In this document: piece by piece, positions 53,872 to 62,138 of the stretch
Numbering within the stretch: position 1 is the first letter of the stretch
Layout: the number at the start of each line of letters is the position of its first letter
NCBI GenBank assembly: GCA_946405145.1
Contig: CAMJGE010000001.1
Coordinates: 186,001-250,000, forward strand
Source of the DNA: an uncultured Prevotella sp.
GTDB lineage: Bacteria; Bacteroidota; Bacteroidia; Bacteroidales; Bacteroidaceae
Direction of reading: 5' to 3'
Length of the DNA: 64,000 nucleotides
Program-made: the position numbers and the translations under genes
Notes under the pieces: generated by a model
The model's database searches: none
Told to the model about the DNA's origin: nothing
The model's input: the letters and a program-made list of their open reading frames with translations, nothing else

Positions 53872-54787
53872 AAAACGAAACAATTATTATCATCAATATC
53901 TCTGCCACACGATTCACGCGGACAGCCTTTGTCATATCATCAGTTGTCAGCAAGCGTTCATGCTCGCCTATATAGGGTTTGTCGAAGAGTTGTCCGAAAT
54001 AATAATGTGGTCCTCCAAAACGACAATTCAGGATACCAGCTAAGGCAGCTTCTGGGTAACCACTATTCGGACTGGCATGAAGACGACCATTCTTCCAGAC
54101 AAACTTTAGGAGACGCAGTTTCCCAGAGGACAGAATCATCAGCAAAGCCGTGAGACGAGCTGGGATATAATTAGCCACATCGTCGATATGCGCAGCCCAA
54201 CAACCAAAGTCCTTATAACGCGCCGTCTTGTAGCCGATCATCGAGTCAAGCGTATTCACCATCTTATAAGCCAGCATGCCTGGTGTTCCCAACAAAGCAA
54301 ACCAAAACAGTGGGGCTATCACCCCATCGCTCAGATTCTCTGCCAACGTCTCCAACGCTGCTGTTCGCACCTCCTGAGCAGAAAGCTCTGTGGTGTCGCG
54401 CCCCACAATACGAGCCACCTGTTGACGACCTTCCTCCAGACTGCGATCCAAGGCATGGAATACGGCCCGAACCTCTCGGATCAGGGTTGTTCCTGCCAGA
54501 CAACAGAAGACGATAACAACATCAAATATGACGACAACCGCATCATGAAGAGATAGTAACAGATAACGCAGATACCAGGCTACAAAGAACACCAGGAGAA
54601 TCAAACCTACTGCCAACAAGGCACCTTTCAGCATCCGATGGTGCCCCTGATTCAAGCGATGCTCACCCCAGGAGATCATCTTACCAAACCCCACCACAGG
54701 ATGAGGCAACCAGGCTGGGTCGCCTAAAAGCAGATCGAGCAACCAGCCGATCAGCAAGGGTAATATGATTATCATCCAGCTATCCAT
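53813..54787 (-). CDS. cbiB: Adenosylcobinamide-phosphate synthase CbiB
   Basis: 324 residues, membrane protein. LLIGWLLDLLLGDPAWLPHPVVGFGKMI at the N-terminus and AALETLAENLSDGVIAPLFW plus SMIGYKTARYKDFGCWAAHIDDVANYIPARLTAL are CbiB/CobD signatures. It attaches the aminopropanol arm to adenosylcobyric acid. The last 20 residues (SFYEKILLGFCCCSPVQC) are an unusual tail read through the start of the btuF-like gene. Confidence 0.93.
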   Translation of the reverse strand: MDSWMIIILPLLIGWLLDLLLGDPAWLPHPVVGFGKMISWGEHRLNQGHHRMLKGALLAVGLILLVFFVAWYLRYLLLSLHDAVVVIFDVVIVFCCLAGTTLIREVRAVFHALDRSLEEGRQQVARIVGRDTTELSAQEVRTAALETLAENLSDGVIAPLFWFALLGTPGMLAYKMVNTLDSMIGYKTARYKDFGCWAAHIDDVANYIPARLTALLMILSSGKLRLLKFVWKNGRLHASPNSGYPEAALAGILNCRFGGPHYYFGQLFDKPYIGEHERLLTTDDMTKAVRVNRVAEILMIIIVSFYEKILLGFCCCSPVQCLFW

Positions 54788-55775
54788 GTCTTAGTTGCGT
54801 AAATGTTTTGATAGCCTTCACCAGCTCATCGTTATACTCAGGCTGTTGTGCAGCAATACGAAAATGACAAGTATCAAGTCCCTCGAAATTAGATGAATCA
54901 CGAATCAGAAATTGATGATTCTCAATTAGATATGACTTCAATTCGGATGCAGAAGATTGTTTGATAGAGCAAAGCATAAAGTTTGTCTTGGTGGGATAGA
55001 CATGAATGCCAAAGATGCCACGCAGTTTCCTAGCGACGAACTGAGCCTCAACCAACAGATCTTCCATGATAAACTGTTCGTTTGGGTCCTTATGGGTCAA
55101 GAGCCATTTGCCTGCCTCTATCGCCAAAGCATTAACAGCCCAAGGACGATAATTGGCACGCAGGCGACTGATGACAGGAGCAGGAGCTGTGATATAACCC
55201 AGACGCACACCTGGTATGGAGAAGCGTTTCGTCATAGAGTGAATCTGAATCACGTTCTGCATCTCGATGCCTTCTCTTGGCGAAAGCATTTTACAAAGTG
55301 TACAGTCCTCATACGACTGATCGATGACGAGCCAATGATGTCGACGCGACAGATTCTGAATCTTTTCCGAAGGATACACCTCACCCGTAGGATTATTGGG
55401 ATTGCAGAGCCAGCGCACAGCTCCACCCTTGGGTATTTCCTGATAGCCAAACATCCTACAGGCATCCGCATACTCGCTGAATGTTGGACGCTTCACAGCA
55501 AACGTGCCTTCATCACGCAACGTCTGGGCTATCAGATAGATGGCATCTGTAGCACCACTGGTAACCAACACCTCATCAGGCTGGATATGATACTCATTGG
55601 CAAGCAGTACTTCTAAGCTATGTGCTGAAGGTTCTGGATAATGATTGATGATCTCCAGGCGCCCAGCCAAGTGCTTACGCAACCCACTGGTATCAATCAA
55701 CGGAGAGATGTTGCTGCTGAAATTACAGCGCAACGCTCCATAACGATAGATGTCATCACCGTGTCCTTCAATCAT
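54780..55775 (-). CDS. cobD: L-threonine-O-3-phosphate decarboxylase-like aminotransferase (CobD/CobC)
   Basis: 331 residues from MIEGHGDDIYRYG (the longer frame to 55892 lies inside cbiP). A class I/II PLP fold: NFSSNISPL, the substrate-binding N-terminus; CNPNNPTGEV; VIDQSYEDCT; PLP lysine in SMTKRFSIPGVRLGY. It makes (R)-1-amino-2-propanol phosphate for the nucleotide loop, used by CbiB immediately downstream. The start overlaps the cbiP stop by 8 bp. Confidence 0.9.
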   Translation of the reverse strand: MIEGHGDDIYRYGALRCNFSSNISPLIDTSGLRKHLAGRLEIINHYPEPSAHSLEVLLANEYHIQPDEVLVTSGATDAIYLIAQTLRDEGTFAVKRPTFSEYADACRMFGYQEIPKGGAVRWLCNPNNPTGEVYPSEKIQNLSRRHHWLVIDQSYEDCTLCKMLSPREGIEMQNVIQIHSMTKRFSIPGVRLGYITAPAPVISRLRANYRPWAVNALAIEAGKWLLTHKDPNEQFIMEDLLVEAQFVARKLRGIFGIHVYPTKTNFMLCSIKQSSASELKSYLIENHQFLIRDSSNFEGLDTCHFRIAAQQPEYNDELVKAIKTFTQLRHG

Positions 55776-57246
55776 GGTCCGAGAGTATTTGATAAATCCG
55801 ATCCATATCCACATAACGGCGCACATGATCGGCGAGTTTGTTGTATTGTTCTTCTTTATAGGCCTGATAGTCGAATGAGGTGGCATCGCCACTGAACTTC
55901 TCCGCGAAAGGTTTCAGGAGTTCATCCACAAAGGCCGCATTATCGAGGATACCATGAACGTATGTTCCCATACACTTCTCATTCACCCGATAGCCGTCAG
56001 CTCGTCCGTCGTGCAGATGAAGCATTGGCGAGGCCTCCGCATCGCCGAAGGGATGTGTCTCACCCATATGGATCTCATAACCCTCACCATATTCGCACTT
56101 CACCTGACGGGTGAGTTTCTCACCACTCATCGTGGTGGTGACAGGCAACAGACCAAGTCCAGGCAGACGTTCTATATCGCCTTCCACATGATCCGGATCG
56201 CACACCTCGATACCCATCAACTGATATCCGCCACAGATACCCAATACGGAAGCGCCTTCACGATAAGCCTTGACGATAGCTTGTGCACAACCGTTCCGAC
56301 GCAGTTCATAGAGATCGTGCAAGGTCGATTTAGTACCAGGCAGAATGATGATATCCGCCTTCTGAATATCCTCCACGTTATTAGTATAAAAAAGATGTAC
56401 GCGCGCGTCTTGTTCCAACGCATCGAAGTCGGTATAGTTCGAGAGGTGCTGTAACATGATGACGGCAATGTTCACCTTGTCCTGTTGCAGTTGGAAAGAC
56501 TTCTGGGCGAGTGCCACAGAATCCTCTTCCTCGATATGGATATCCTTGAAATAAGGGATCACACCCAAGACTGGCACCCCGCAGATCTCCTCCAACATCC
56601 TGCGTCCTTCCTCAAACAGACGCATATCCCCACGGAACTTATTGATGATGATGCCCTTGATGAGCGCTTTGTCCTCTGGTGTCTGCAGGGCGATGCTGCC
56701 ATAGACAGAAGCAAACACCCCACCTCGATCGATGTCACCCACCAGGATCACATCAGCCTTCGCATGACGCGCCATCGGCAGATTCACCAAGTCAGTAGCT
56801 CGCAGGTTGATCTCCGAAATGCTGCCTGCACCCTCCATCACGATGGGATTATAACGTGCTGCCAAACGATCGAACGCCTTGCAGACCTCTGCACGGAAAT
56901 CGATATCCCCAGCCCCTTGTCTGCGCCAGTAGTCATACGCATGTTTATTGCCCACAGGTTTGCCATTCAGTATCACTTGGGAAGTATGGTCACTCTGCGG
57001 CTTCAGCAACAGCGGGTTCATATCCGTATGACAAGTGATGCCAGCAGCCTCAGCCTGAACAGCCTGAGCCCTTCCGATCTCCAGTCCCTCAGGTGTCGCA
57101 TAGCTGTTGAGTGCCATATTCTGTGCCTTGAAGGGAGCTGGTTGGTAGCCGTCCTGCTTGAAGATACGACAGAAGGCTGTTGCAACGATGCTCTTGCCGA
57201 CATCACTGCCTGTTCCTGCAAACATGATGGGATGAAGCTGTTTCAT
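55768..57246 (-). CDS. cbiP: Cobyric acid synthase CbiP
   Basis: 492 residues. N-terminal dethiobiotin-synthetase-like ATPase (MFAGTGSDVGKSIVATAF; FKAQNMALNSYAT) and C-terminal class I glutamine amidotransferase domain with nucleophile Cys in SVLGICGGYQLMG (about residue 335) and His in GTYVHGILDN. It amidates carboxylates b, d, e and g of adenosylcobyrinic acid a,c-diamide. Coupled to cbiA by an ATGA overlap. Confidence 0.96.
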   Translation of the reverse strand: MKQLHPIMFAGTGSDVGKSIVATAFCRIFKQDGYQPAPFKAQNMALNSYATPEGLEIGRAQAVQAEAAGITCHTDMNPLLLKPQSDHTSQVILNGKPVGNKHAYDYWRRQGAGDIDFRAEVCKAFDRLAARYNPIVMEGAGSISEINLRATDLVNLPMARHAKADVILVGDIDRGGVFASVYGSIALQTPEDKALIKGIIINKFRGDMRLFEEGRRMLEEICGVPVLGVIPYFKDIHIEEEDSVALAQKSFQLQQDKVNIAVIMLQHLSNYTDFDALEQDARVHLFYTNNVEDIQKADIIILPGTKSTLHDLYELRRNGCAQAIVKAYREGASVLGICGGYQLMGIEVCDPDHVEGDIERLPGLGLLPVTTTMSGEKLTRQVKCEYGEGYEIHMGETHPFGDAEASPMLHLHDGRADGYRVNEKCMGTYVHGILDNAAFVDELLKPFAEKFSGDATSFDYQAYKEEQYNKLADHVRRYVDMDRIYQILSDHD

Positions 57247-58532
57247 ATCTGATAGAGGTGCGTATAGCTGGCTAATACATTCTTATAACTGAAAACGGGT
57301 GTCGCCACAGGCTTGCCTTTGGCATCAAAGACCTGTGTGGCAGATACTGGAGATTCACCCAGACGCTCGGCTTTGCCGCTTTTCTCCGAAAAGAACTGCG
57401 TATAATGGAACTCATGTCCACGATAGACTTTCCCATCGAGTTCGAACTGACGATAACCCAAGGATAACTTCCTGTCAGCCTTACGGGCCGTAATCCGATA
57501 AGGCAACACACCACACATGGGATATTCGCCCTCATCCGTCATAATACTCTGGCAGAGATACATCATACCTCCACATTCGGCTACCACGCTTCCACCCTGT
57601 TCAGCAAAGTCCTTGATGGCTTTTCTGCAAGCCTCGTTCTTCACAAGTGCCTCCAGATGTTTCTCTGGATAACCACCAGGCAGATAGAGCAGATCGATTC
57701 CACTGAGGTCAGGCACCTCAGTCTCCGGATCGAAGAAGCGCACAGAAGAGAATCTGTCTATGGTTTCCTGATAGAGAAAACTAAAGCTCTCGGCATTGCG
57801 CGCAAAGAGCACTTTTTGTTCCCATACTGGGAATAAAATATTCCCACACTGGGAATCAAATATTCCCACGTTGGGAACATATTTTGGGGTTAAAGCCCGC
57901 CAATCGACATGTTCTTTTAAAAGATTGATCAGCTTATAAGTCTCTGGTTGTTCAGAGAAGTCCAAACCCAGATAGCGTGAGCCTTGTTCGAGTGAGCTAT
58001 CCTTAGGGAGATACCCCAGACAGCGAACTTGCAGATCATCGCACACCTGCTTGAGCATCTCGAAGTGGCGTGCTGATCCCACCTTATTAAATATAATGCC
58101 TGCAAAACGGATGTCCTTGCGGAAATTCAGGAAGCCCTGTAACAGCGCTGCTATCGAATAAGCAGCCGACTTCGCATCGACCACCAACACGACAGGGATA
58201 TCGAGCGTCTTGGCAATCTCATAGGCAGAACCTTTATCGCGATCATAGCCGTCGAACAAGCCCATCATCCCTTCTACGACACATACGTCGGCATCTTTGC
58301 CATAATGAAGAAAAAGTTCTCTGACATGCTCTGGCGAAGCCATAAACGTATCGAGATTAATGCTGGGACGACCACATACTGAGGTATGAAACTTGGTATC
58401 GATATAGTCAGGTCCACACTTGAAGGGTTGCACCTTCAAACCCTTTGAAACAAGAAGTGCCATCAGTCCTCTGGCAATCGTTGTCTTGCCAGAGCCACTA
58501 GTGGGGGCTGCTATCAGAAATGCGGGTTTCAT
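57243..58532 (-). CDS. cbiA: Cobyrinic acid a,c-diamide synthase CbiA
   Basis: 429 residues. N-terminal ATPase (IAAPTSGSGKTTIARGLM; GLFDGYDRDKG) and C-terminal amidotransferase with Cys in SVVAECGGMMYL (about residue 320). It amidates the a and c side chains using glutamine. Between the domains (about residues 219-238) the DNA consists of three 22-bp palindromic repeats that keep the frame because 3 x 22 is 66. A -7 box (TACCTTTG, complement of 58538-58545) ends six bases from the start, so the mRNA may be leaderless. Confidence 0.95.
   Translation of the reverse strand: MKPAFLIAAPTSGSGKTTIARGLMALLVSKGLKVQPFKCGPDYIDTKFHTSVCGRPSINLDTFMASPEHVRELFLHYGKDADVCVVEGMMGLFDGYDRDKGSAYEIAKTLDIPVVLVVDAKSAAYSIAALLQGFLNFRKDIRFAGIIFNKVGSARHFEMLKQVCDDLQVRCLGYLPKDSSLEQGSRYLGLDFSEQPETYKLINLLKEHVDWRALTPKYVPNVGIFDSQCGNILFPVWEQKVLFARNAESFSFLYQETIDRFSSVRFFDPETEVPDLSGIDLLYLPGGYPEKHLEALVKNEACRKAIKDFAEQGGSVVAECGGMMYLCQSIMTDEGEYPMCGVLPYRITARKADRKLSLGYRQFELDGKVYRGHEFHYTQFFSEKSGKAERLGESPVSATQVFDAKGKPVATPVFSYKNVLASYTHLYQI
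57819..57877. repeat. Three 15-bp palindromes at 22-bp period inside cbiA
   Basis: TTCCCATACTGGGAA (57819-57833), TTCCCACACTGGGAA (57841-57855) and TTCCCACGTTGGGAA (57863-57877), separated by 7-bp spacers TAAAATA and TCAAATA. Since 22 is not a multiple of 3, each copy is read in a different frame. Confidence 0.9.
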
Positions 58533-58629
58533 CTCTGCAAAGGTACAAATTATTTGGATAAAACAGGCTTCATCTCTGAAAAAGTCAAATAAAATTTGGT
58601 TTTTTCTTCGCTAAATCGAAATTTTGCAC

Positions 58630-58637
58630 TATCTTTG
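58630..58637 (+). promoter_or_regulatory. -7 box of the riboswitch-btuB transcript
   Basis: TATCTTTG, about 20 bp ahead of the riboswitch. No good TTTG is seen at the expected -33 position. Confidence 0.6.
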
Positions 58638-58655
58638 CAGCCGAAAATAAGGCAA

Positions 58656-58815
58656 TCTGGTGGCTGATGCCGCCTGATGTAAGGGAATCCAGTTAAAATC
58701 TGGAACTGTACCTGCAGCTGTAATCCTCCTTTGAAGGGTTTGCTTGTATAACGCCACTGACATGAAGTCGGGAAGGTAAAGCAGACTGGGGAAAGTCAGA
58801 AGACCTGCCACAAAC
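58656..58815 (+). ncRNA. Cobalamin riboswitch
   Basis: The canonical order of elements is present: GGTGGCTGATGCCGCC near 58659, AAGGGAATCCAGTTAAAATC near 58681, CCTGCAGCTGTAATCC near 58711, GCCACTGACATGAAGTCGGG near 58753, and the B12 box AGTCAGAAGACCTGCC at 58794-58809. It lies 50 bp ahead of btuB on the same strand and should lower expression of btuB and the genes behind it when adenosylcobalamin is plentiful. Confidence 0.95.
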
Positions 58816-58864
58816 GTTTAAAGTACGATCGTTCAGGAGTTAGCGGTCGGGAAACAAGTTTTTT

Positions 58865-60979
58865 ATGAGTATTAAACAGAAACTGGCTGTTGGCCTTTGG
58901 CTGTTGACTGTTGGCGTAAGTGCACAGACAGGAGTCTGGCGTTCTGACAGTTTACAGGAAGTAGTGGTGACAGGTACTGGTACACAGCACCTGCTGAAAG
59001 ACGCACCCGTTCAGACTGAGGTGATCAGTCATCGTCAGCTGCAGCAATATGCCGGCAAGAGCATCGAGGATATCCTGGCAGGACTCACTGCCAGCTTTGA
59101 ATTTGGTGAGAACGATATGGGTTCCCATCTGCAGATGAACGGACTGGGCAACTCGTATGTGCTCATCCTGATAGACGGCAGAAGACTGCATGGCGACAAT
59201 GGTGGTGAGAACGACCTGTCGCTGATCGATCCCAACAACATCGAGAAGATAGAGATTGTGAAGGGTGCATCGAGTGCCCTCTATGGTAGCGATGCCATCG
59301 CTGGTGTGATCAACATCATCACCAAGAAACATCGTGAGCAGGGTGTAATGTTTGAGAACACCTCACGCGTTGGTTCGTATGGTGACATCCGTCAGCATAA
59401 TGGTCTCGCCCTGAACTACGGCAAGTTGTCCAGCTATACCAACTTCCAGCTTCAGCACTCTGATGGTTGGCAGAACACCTCTGAGGAAGCCATCTCACAG
59501 ACAGAGTATCACATCACAGACTCACGCAACAAAACTGTGAATCGTCACACCAACTGGCAGATAGCAGAGCGACTCACCTACCAGCTGACACCAGCCATTG
59601 AGCTGTATGCTGATGGCAGTATCTACTGGAAACGCATCTATCGTCCTTGTGGGCATCACCCCGGGGTGGATGTCAAGACGTGGGATCTGCAATACAACAA
59701 CGCGTCTATCTCCGCAGGAGGTAAGTGGAAACTGAACAGCACAGATGTCATCACCCTTGATGCCGACTGGAAGCGACATGCTTACAACTATGTCTATACA
59801 GACACCACACTGACTGATGGCTATGTAAACGGGCATTTCACCAACTACTATCCTTACTTCCCTGATGATAAGGAGTTGCAGAGTGATCAACGACTTACGA
59901 ATATCTCGTTGAAGGGTATCTTCGATCTGCCCTACGAGCAGAAGCTGAGTGCAGGATTCGACTATCGTTACGACTGGCTGAAGGCCCCCATGCGAGTAGA
60001 AGGCGGCAAGGCAACAGACAACACCCAGGCCCTCTATGTACAGGATGAGTTGGCACTGCTCGATCCGCTCTATCTGACAGCAGGTCTTCGACTGACCAGA
60101 AACCAAGGGTTCGGCACACGCCTCACCCCCAAGATCTCTGCTATGCTGAAGTTGGGTGACCTGCGCTTGAGGGCCACTTGGAGTCAAGGCTATAAGACCC
60201 CTACTCCCAAGGAGCTCCACTACCAGTATGTCAGGAATATGAATGGGGTGTATCTCTACTTAGGCAACGAGAACCTGAAGGCTCAGACCTCCAACTACTT
60301 TGGCGTGAGTGCCGAATACACCATCGGACACCTGACATTGACACTCGCCCCCTATTATAACAAGGTGAAAGACATGATCACCCTCGTCACCATTCCCACC
60401 AAGGATGCACCAGGTGATCTGATTACGAAATACGACCCTATCCGAGTGCGCCAGTATCAGAATATGGAAGATGCCAAGACCTATGGTGTTGATTTCACTG
60501 TGCGCTATCAGGGCAGGCACTTCACAGCAGGCGGAAGCTACAGCTATCTCGATACAGAAGCCAACCAGTATGATTCTGAAAAGGAGATCATGAGAAAGGT
60601 TACCATCGATGGCATGGCTCATCACAAGGCAAATGTGTATGCCACATGGAATCACGATTTTTCGAAGCACTATAAGTTGGGCTTAGGCATCTATGGCCGA
60701 TTCTCCAGCAAGCGGTACTATCAGATTGACGGCGATGGTAAGGGCTATCAGCTCTGGCGCCTCTCCACCAACCACCAGATAGGTAAGATATGGCGCATCG
60801 ATGCAGGTATCGACAACATCTTCGACTATGTGGATCGTACCCCTCACGGATTACATCTAGGTACCACCACCCCAGGTCGTACCATCTATGCCTCACTGAC
60901 AGTTAGAATCAATGAAGGGAAAAAACTTACGAACAGATATAAATCAAATTTTAATTCAAACTACAATGAACAAGATTAA
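58865..60979 (+). CDS. btuB: TonB-dependent cobalamin receptor BtuB
   Basis: 704 residues. Signal peptide (cut near SAQTG), TonB box region SLQEVVVTGTG, plug domain (GKSIEDILAGLT; LILIDGRRLHGDNGG; IEIVKGASSALYGSDAIAGVINI) and 22-strand-type barrel ending TIYASLTVRINEGK-like with a basic tail. The riboswitch upstream supports corrinoid import; no N-terminal carboxypeptidase-like extension is present, so it is not SusC-type. Confidence 0.93.
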   Translation: MSIKQKLAVGLWLLTVGVSAQTGVWRSDSLQEVVVTGTGTQHLLKDAPVQTEVISHRQLQQYAGKSIEDILAGLTASFEFGENDMGSHLQMNGLGNSYVLILIDGRRLHGDNGGENDLSLIDPNNIEKIEIVKGASSALYGSDAIAGVINIITKKHREQGVMFENTSRVGSYGDIRQHNGLALNYGKLSSYTNFQLQHSDGWQNTSEEAISQTEYHITDSRNKTVNRHTNWQIAERLTYQLTPAIELYADGSIYWKRIYRPCGHHPGVDVKTWDLQYNNASISAGGKWKLNSTDVITLDADWKRHAYNYVYTDTTLTDGYVNGHFTNYYPYFPDDKELQSDQRLTNISLKGIFDLPYEQKLSAGFDYRYDWLKAPMRVEGGKATDNTQALYVQDELALLDPLYLTAGLRLTRNQGFGTRLTPKISAMLKLGDLRLRATWSQGYKTPTPKELHYQYVRNMNGVYLYLGNENLKAQTSNYFGVSAEYTIGHLTLTLAPYYNKVKDMITLVTIPTKDAPGDLITKYDPIRVRQYQNMEDAKTYGVDFTVRYQGRHFTAGGSYSYLDTEANQYDSEKEIMRKVTIDGMAHHKANVYATWNHDFSKHYKLGLGIYGRFSSKRYYQIDGDGKGYQLWRLSTNHQIGKIWRIDAGIDNIFDYVDRTPHGLHLGTTTPGRTIYASLTVRINEGKKLTNRYKSNFNSNYNEQD

Positions 60980-62138
60980 GTATTTCATGCTGGCTATGAT
61001 GGCTTTCGTAGCCAGCGCTTCGTTCACCGCTTGTAGCAGCGATGACGACAACAACAAGAACAGTGGTAAGCAGTCTAACTACGAAGAATATCAGAAGGCT
61101 GTAAATCAGACTGTAAACTCACAGAAAAAGAGCGACAAGGTGATTCTGCTCGTAGCCTTCGGTTCTACATGGGAGCAGGCTTACGATACCTTCGACAAGG
61201 TGGTTGACGAATACAAGTCAGCATTCTCAGGTTGGGATGTTTATCTTTCTTTCTCTTCTGCCATCTGTATCAACAATGCCCGTAAAGGTGAGAATGTGGC
61301 TCCTAAAGACTACTACGATCCAGAGCACTGGCTCACCGCTATCGGTCTGGCAGGCTACAAACAGATCGTGGTACAGTCGCTGCAGGTGATCCCTGGTGAG
61401 GAGTATCGTCGTGTTCGCGACAGCTATGTGAAGGACTTTATGAACAACCGTAACAACGACTTCACCGATGCCTATATGAAGAGCATCGATCGTCAGGTGG
61501 TGATAGGTACCCCACTGATGGCAGAGGAGAGCGATGCCAAGGCACTGGCTACCACACTTAACAACGAAGCCGACGTGAAGGCAGCTCTGGCTAATGGTAT
61601 CGTTGCTTTCATGGGTCATGGTAACCCTGAGGGCTATGACTACTATGGTGGTAACGTACGCTATATACAACTGGAGGAGTCCCTTCGTGCCATCAGCCCC
61701 AAATACTATGTAGGAACTGTAGATATGGACGAGACTTATGCAGAGGATGTACTGAAGCACATCGAAGGCGGAAAATTCGACTACAAGATTGGTGACGTGA
61801 CCAAGAGCGTTACCTATGCTGCCAATGACGCCGATCAGGCTCAGCTCTTCGTACTGATGTCTATTGCTGGTGACCATGCCCACAACGATATGGCTGATCC
61901 CGATGACGATGAGAGCTGGTACTCGCTGTTCAATGCAGCAGGCATCGAGACTGAGGCCTATGAGACCAACTTCACTGAGGCTTGCTGGAAGCAGTATAAG
62001 AGCGGTGATGAGTATATCCCTGGTCTGGCAGAGCGCAGTGCCGTTCGTAAGTTATGGATGAATCACACAAGTGATGCTATTAAGAAACTCGGAACTGACG
62101 AGGCTTTGTCAACACCGACAACTGCTCCAGGAGAATGA
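60966..62138 (+). CDS. cbiK: CbiK-like cobaltochelatase lipoprotein
   Basis: 390 residues from MNKIKYFMLAMMAFVASASFTAC (lipobox FTAC); the upstream ATG at 60912 would place the signal peptide internally. The chelatase fold has LLVAFGSTWEQAYDTFDKV, VVQSLQVIPGEEYRRV, the catalytic-site His in AFMGHGNPEGY and the metal-site His in SIAGDHAHNDMADPDDDESW. Two positions differ from the Salmonella enzyme as I recall it (His of SLH is Gln; the Glu after VGxV is Asp). An exported CbiK may act on imported metal-tetrapyrroles or metals. It overlaps btuB by 14 bp and shares the riboswitch. Confidence 0.85.
   Translation: MNKIKYFMLAMMAFVASASFTACSSDDDNNKNSGKQSNYEEYQKAVNQTVNSQKKSDKVILLVAFGSTWEQAYDTFDKVVDEYKSAFSGWDVYLSFSSAICINNARKGENVAPKDYYDPEHWLTAIGLAGYKQIVVQSLQVIPGEEYRRVRDSYVKDFMNNRNNDFTDAYMKSIDRQVVIGTPLMAEESDAKALATTLNNEADVKAALANGIVAFMGHGNPEGYDYYGGNVRYIQLEESLRAISPKYYVGTVDMDETYAEDVLKHIEGGKFDYKIGDVTKSVTYAANDADQAQLFVLMSIAGDHAHNDMADPDDDESWYSLFNAAGIETEAYETNFTEACWKQYKSGDEYIPGLAERSAVRKLWMNHTSDAIKKLGTDEALSTPTTAPGE

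Noticed and set aside
54957..55616. 219-codon plus-strand frame opposite the cobD-type gene
   Set aside because: Antisense shadow; no family features.
56485..57252. 255-codon plus-strand frame opposite cbiP
   Set aside because: Antisense shadow of a well-supported gene; low-complexity His/Leu-rich product.
57819..57877. CRISPR-like spacing of repeats in cbiA (and at 41213-41296)
   Set aside because: Repeats are 14-15 bp with 7-bp spacers, far shorter than CRISPR units, and no cas genes are present.
59522..60220. 232-codon minus-strand frame opposite btuB
   Set aside because: It lies wholly inside a confident gene on the other strand and has no recognisable domain or start signal.
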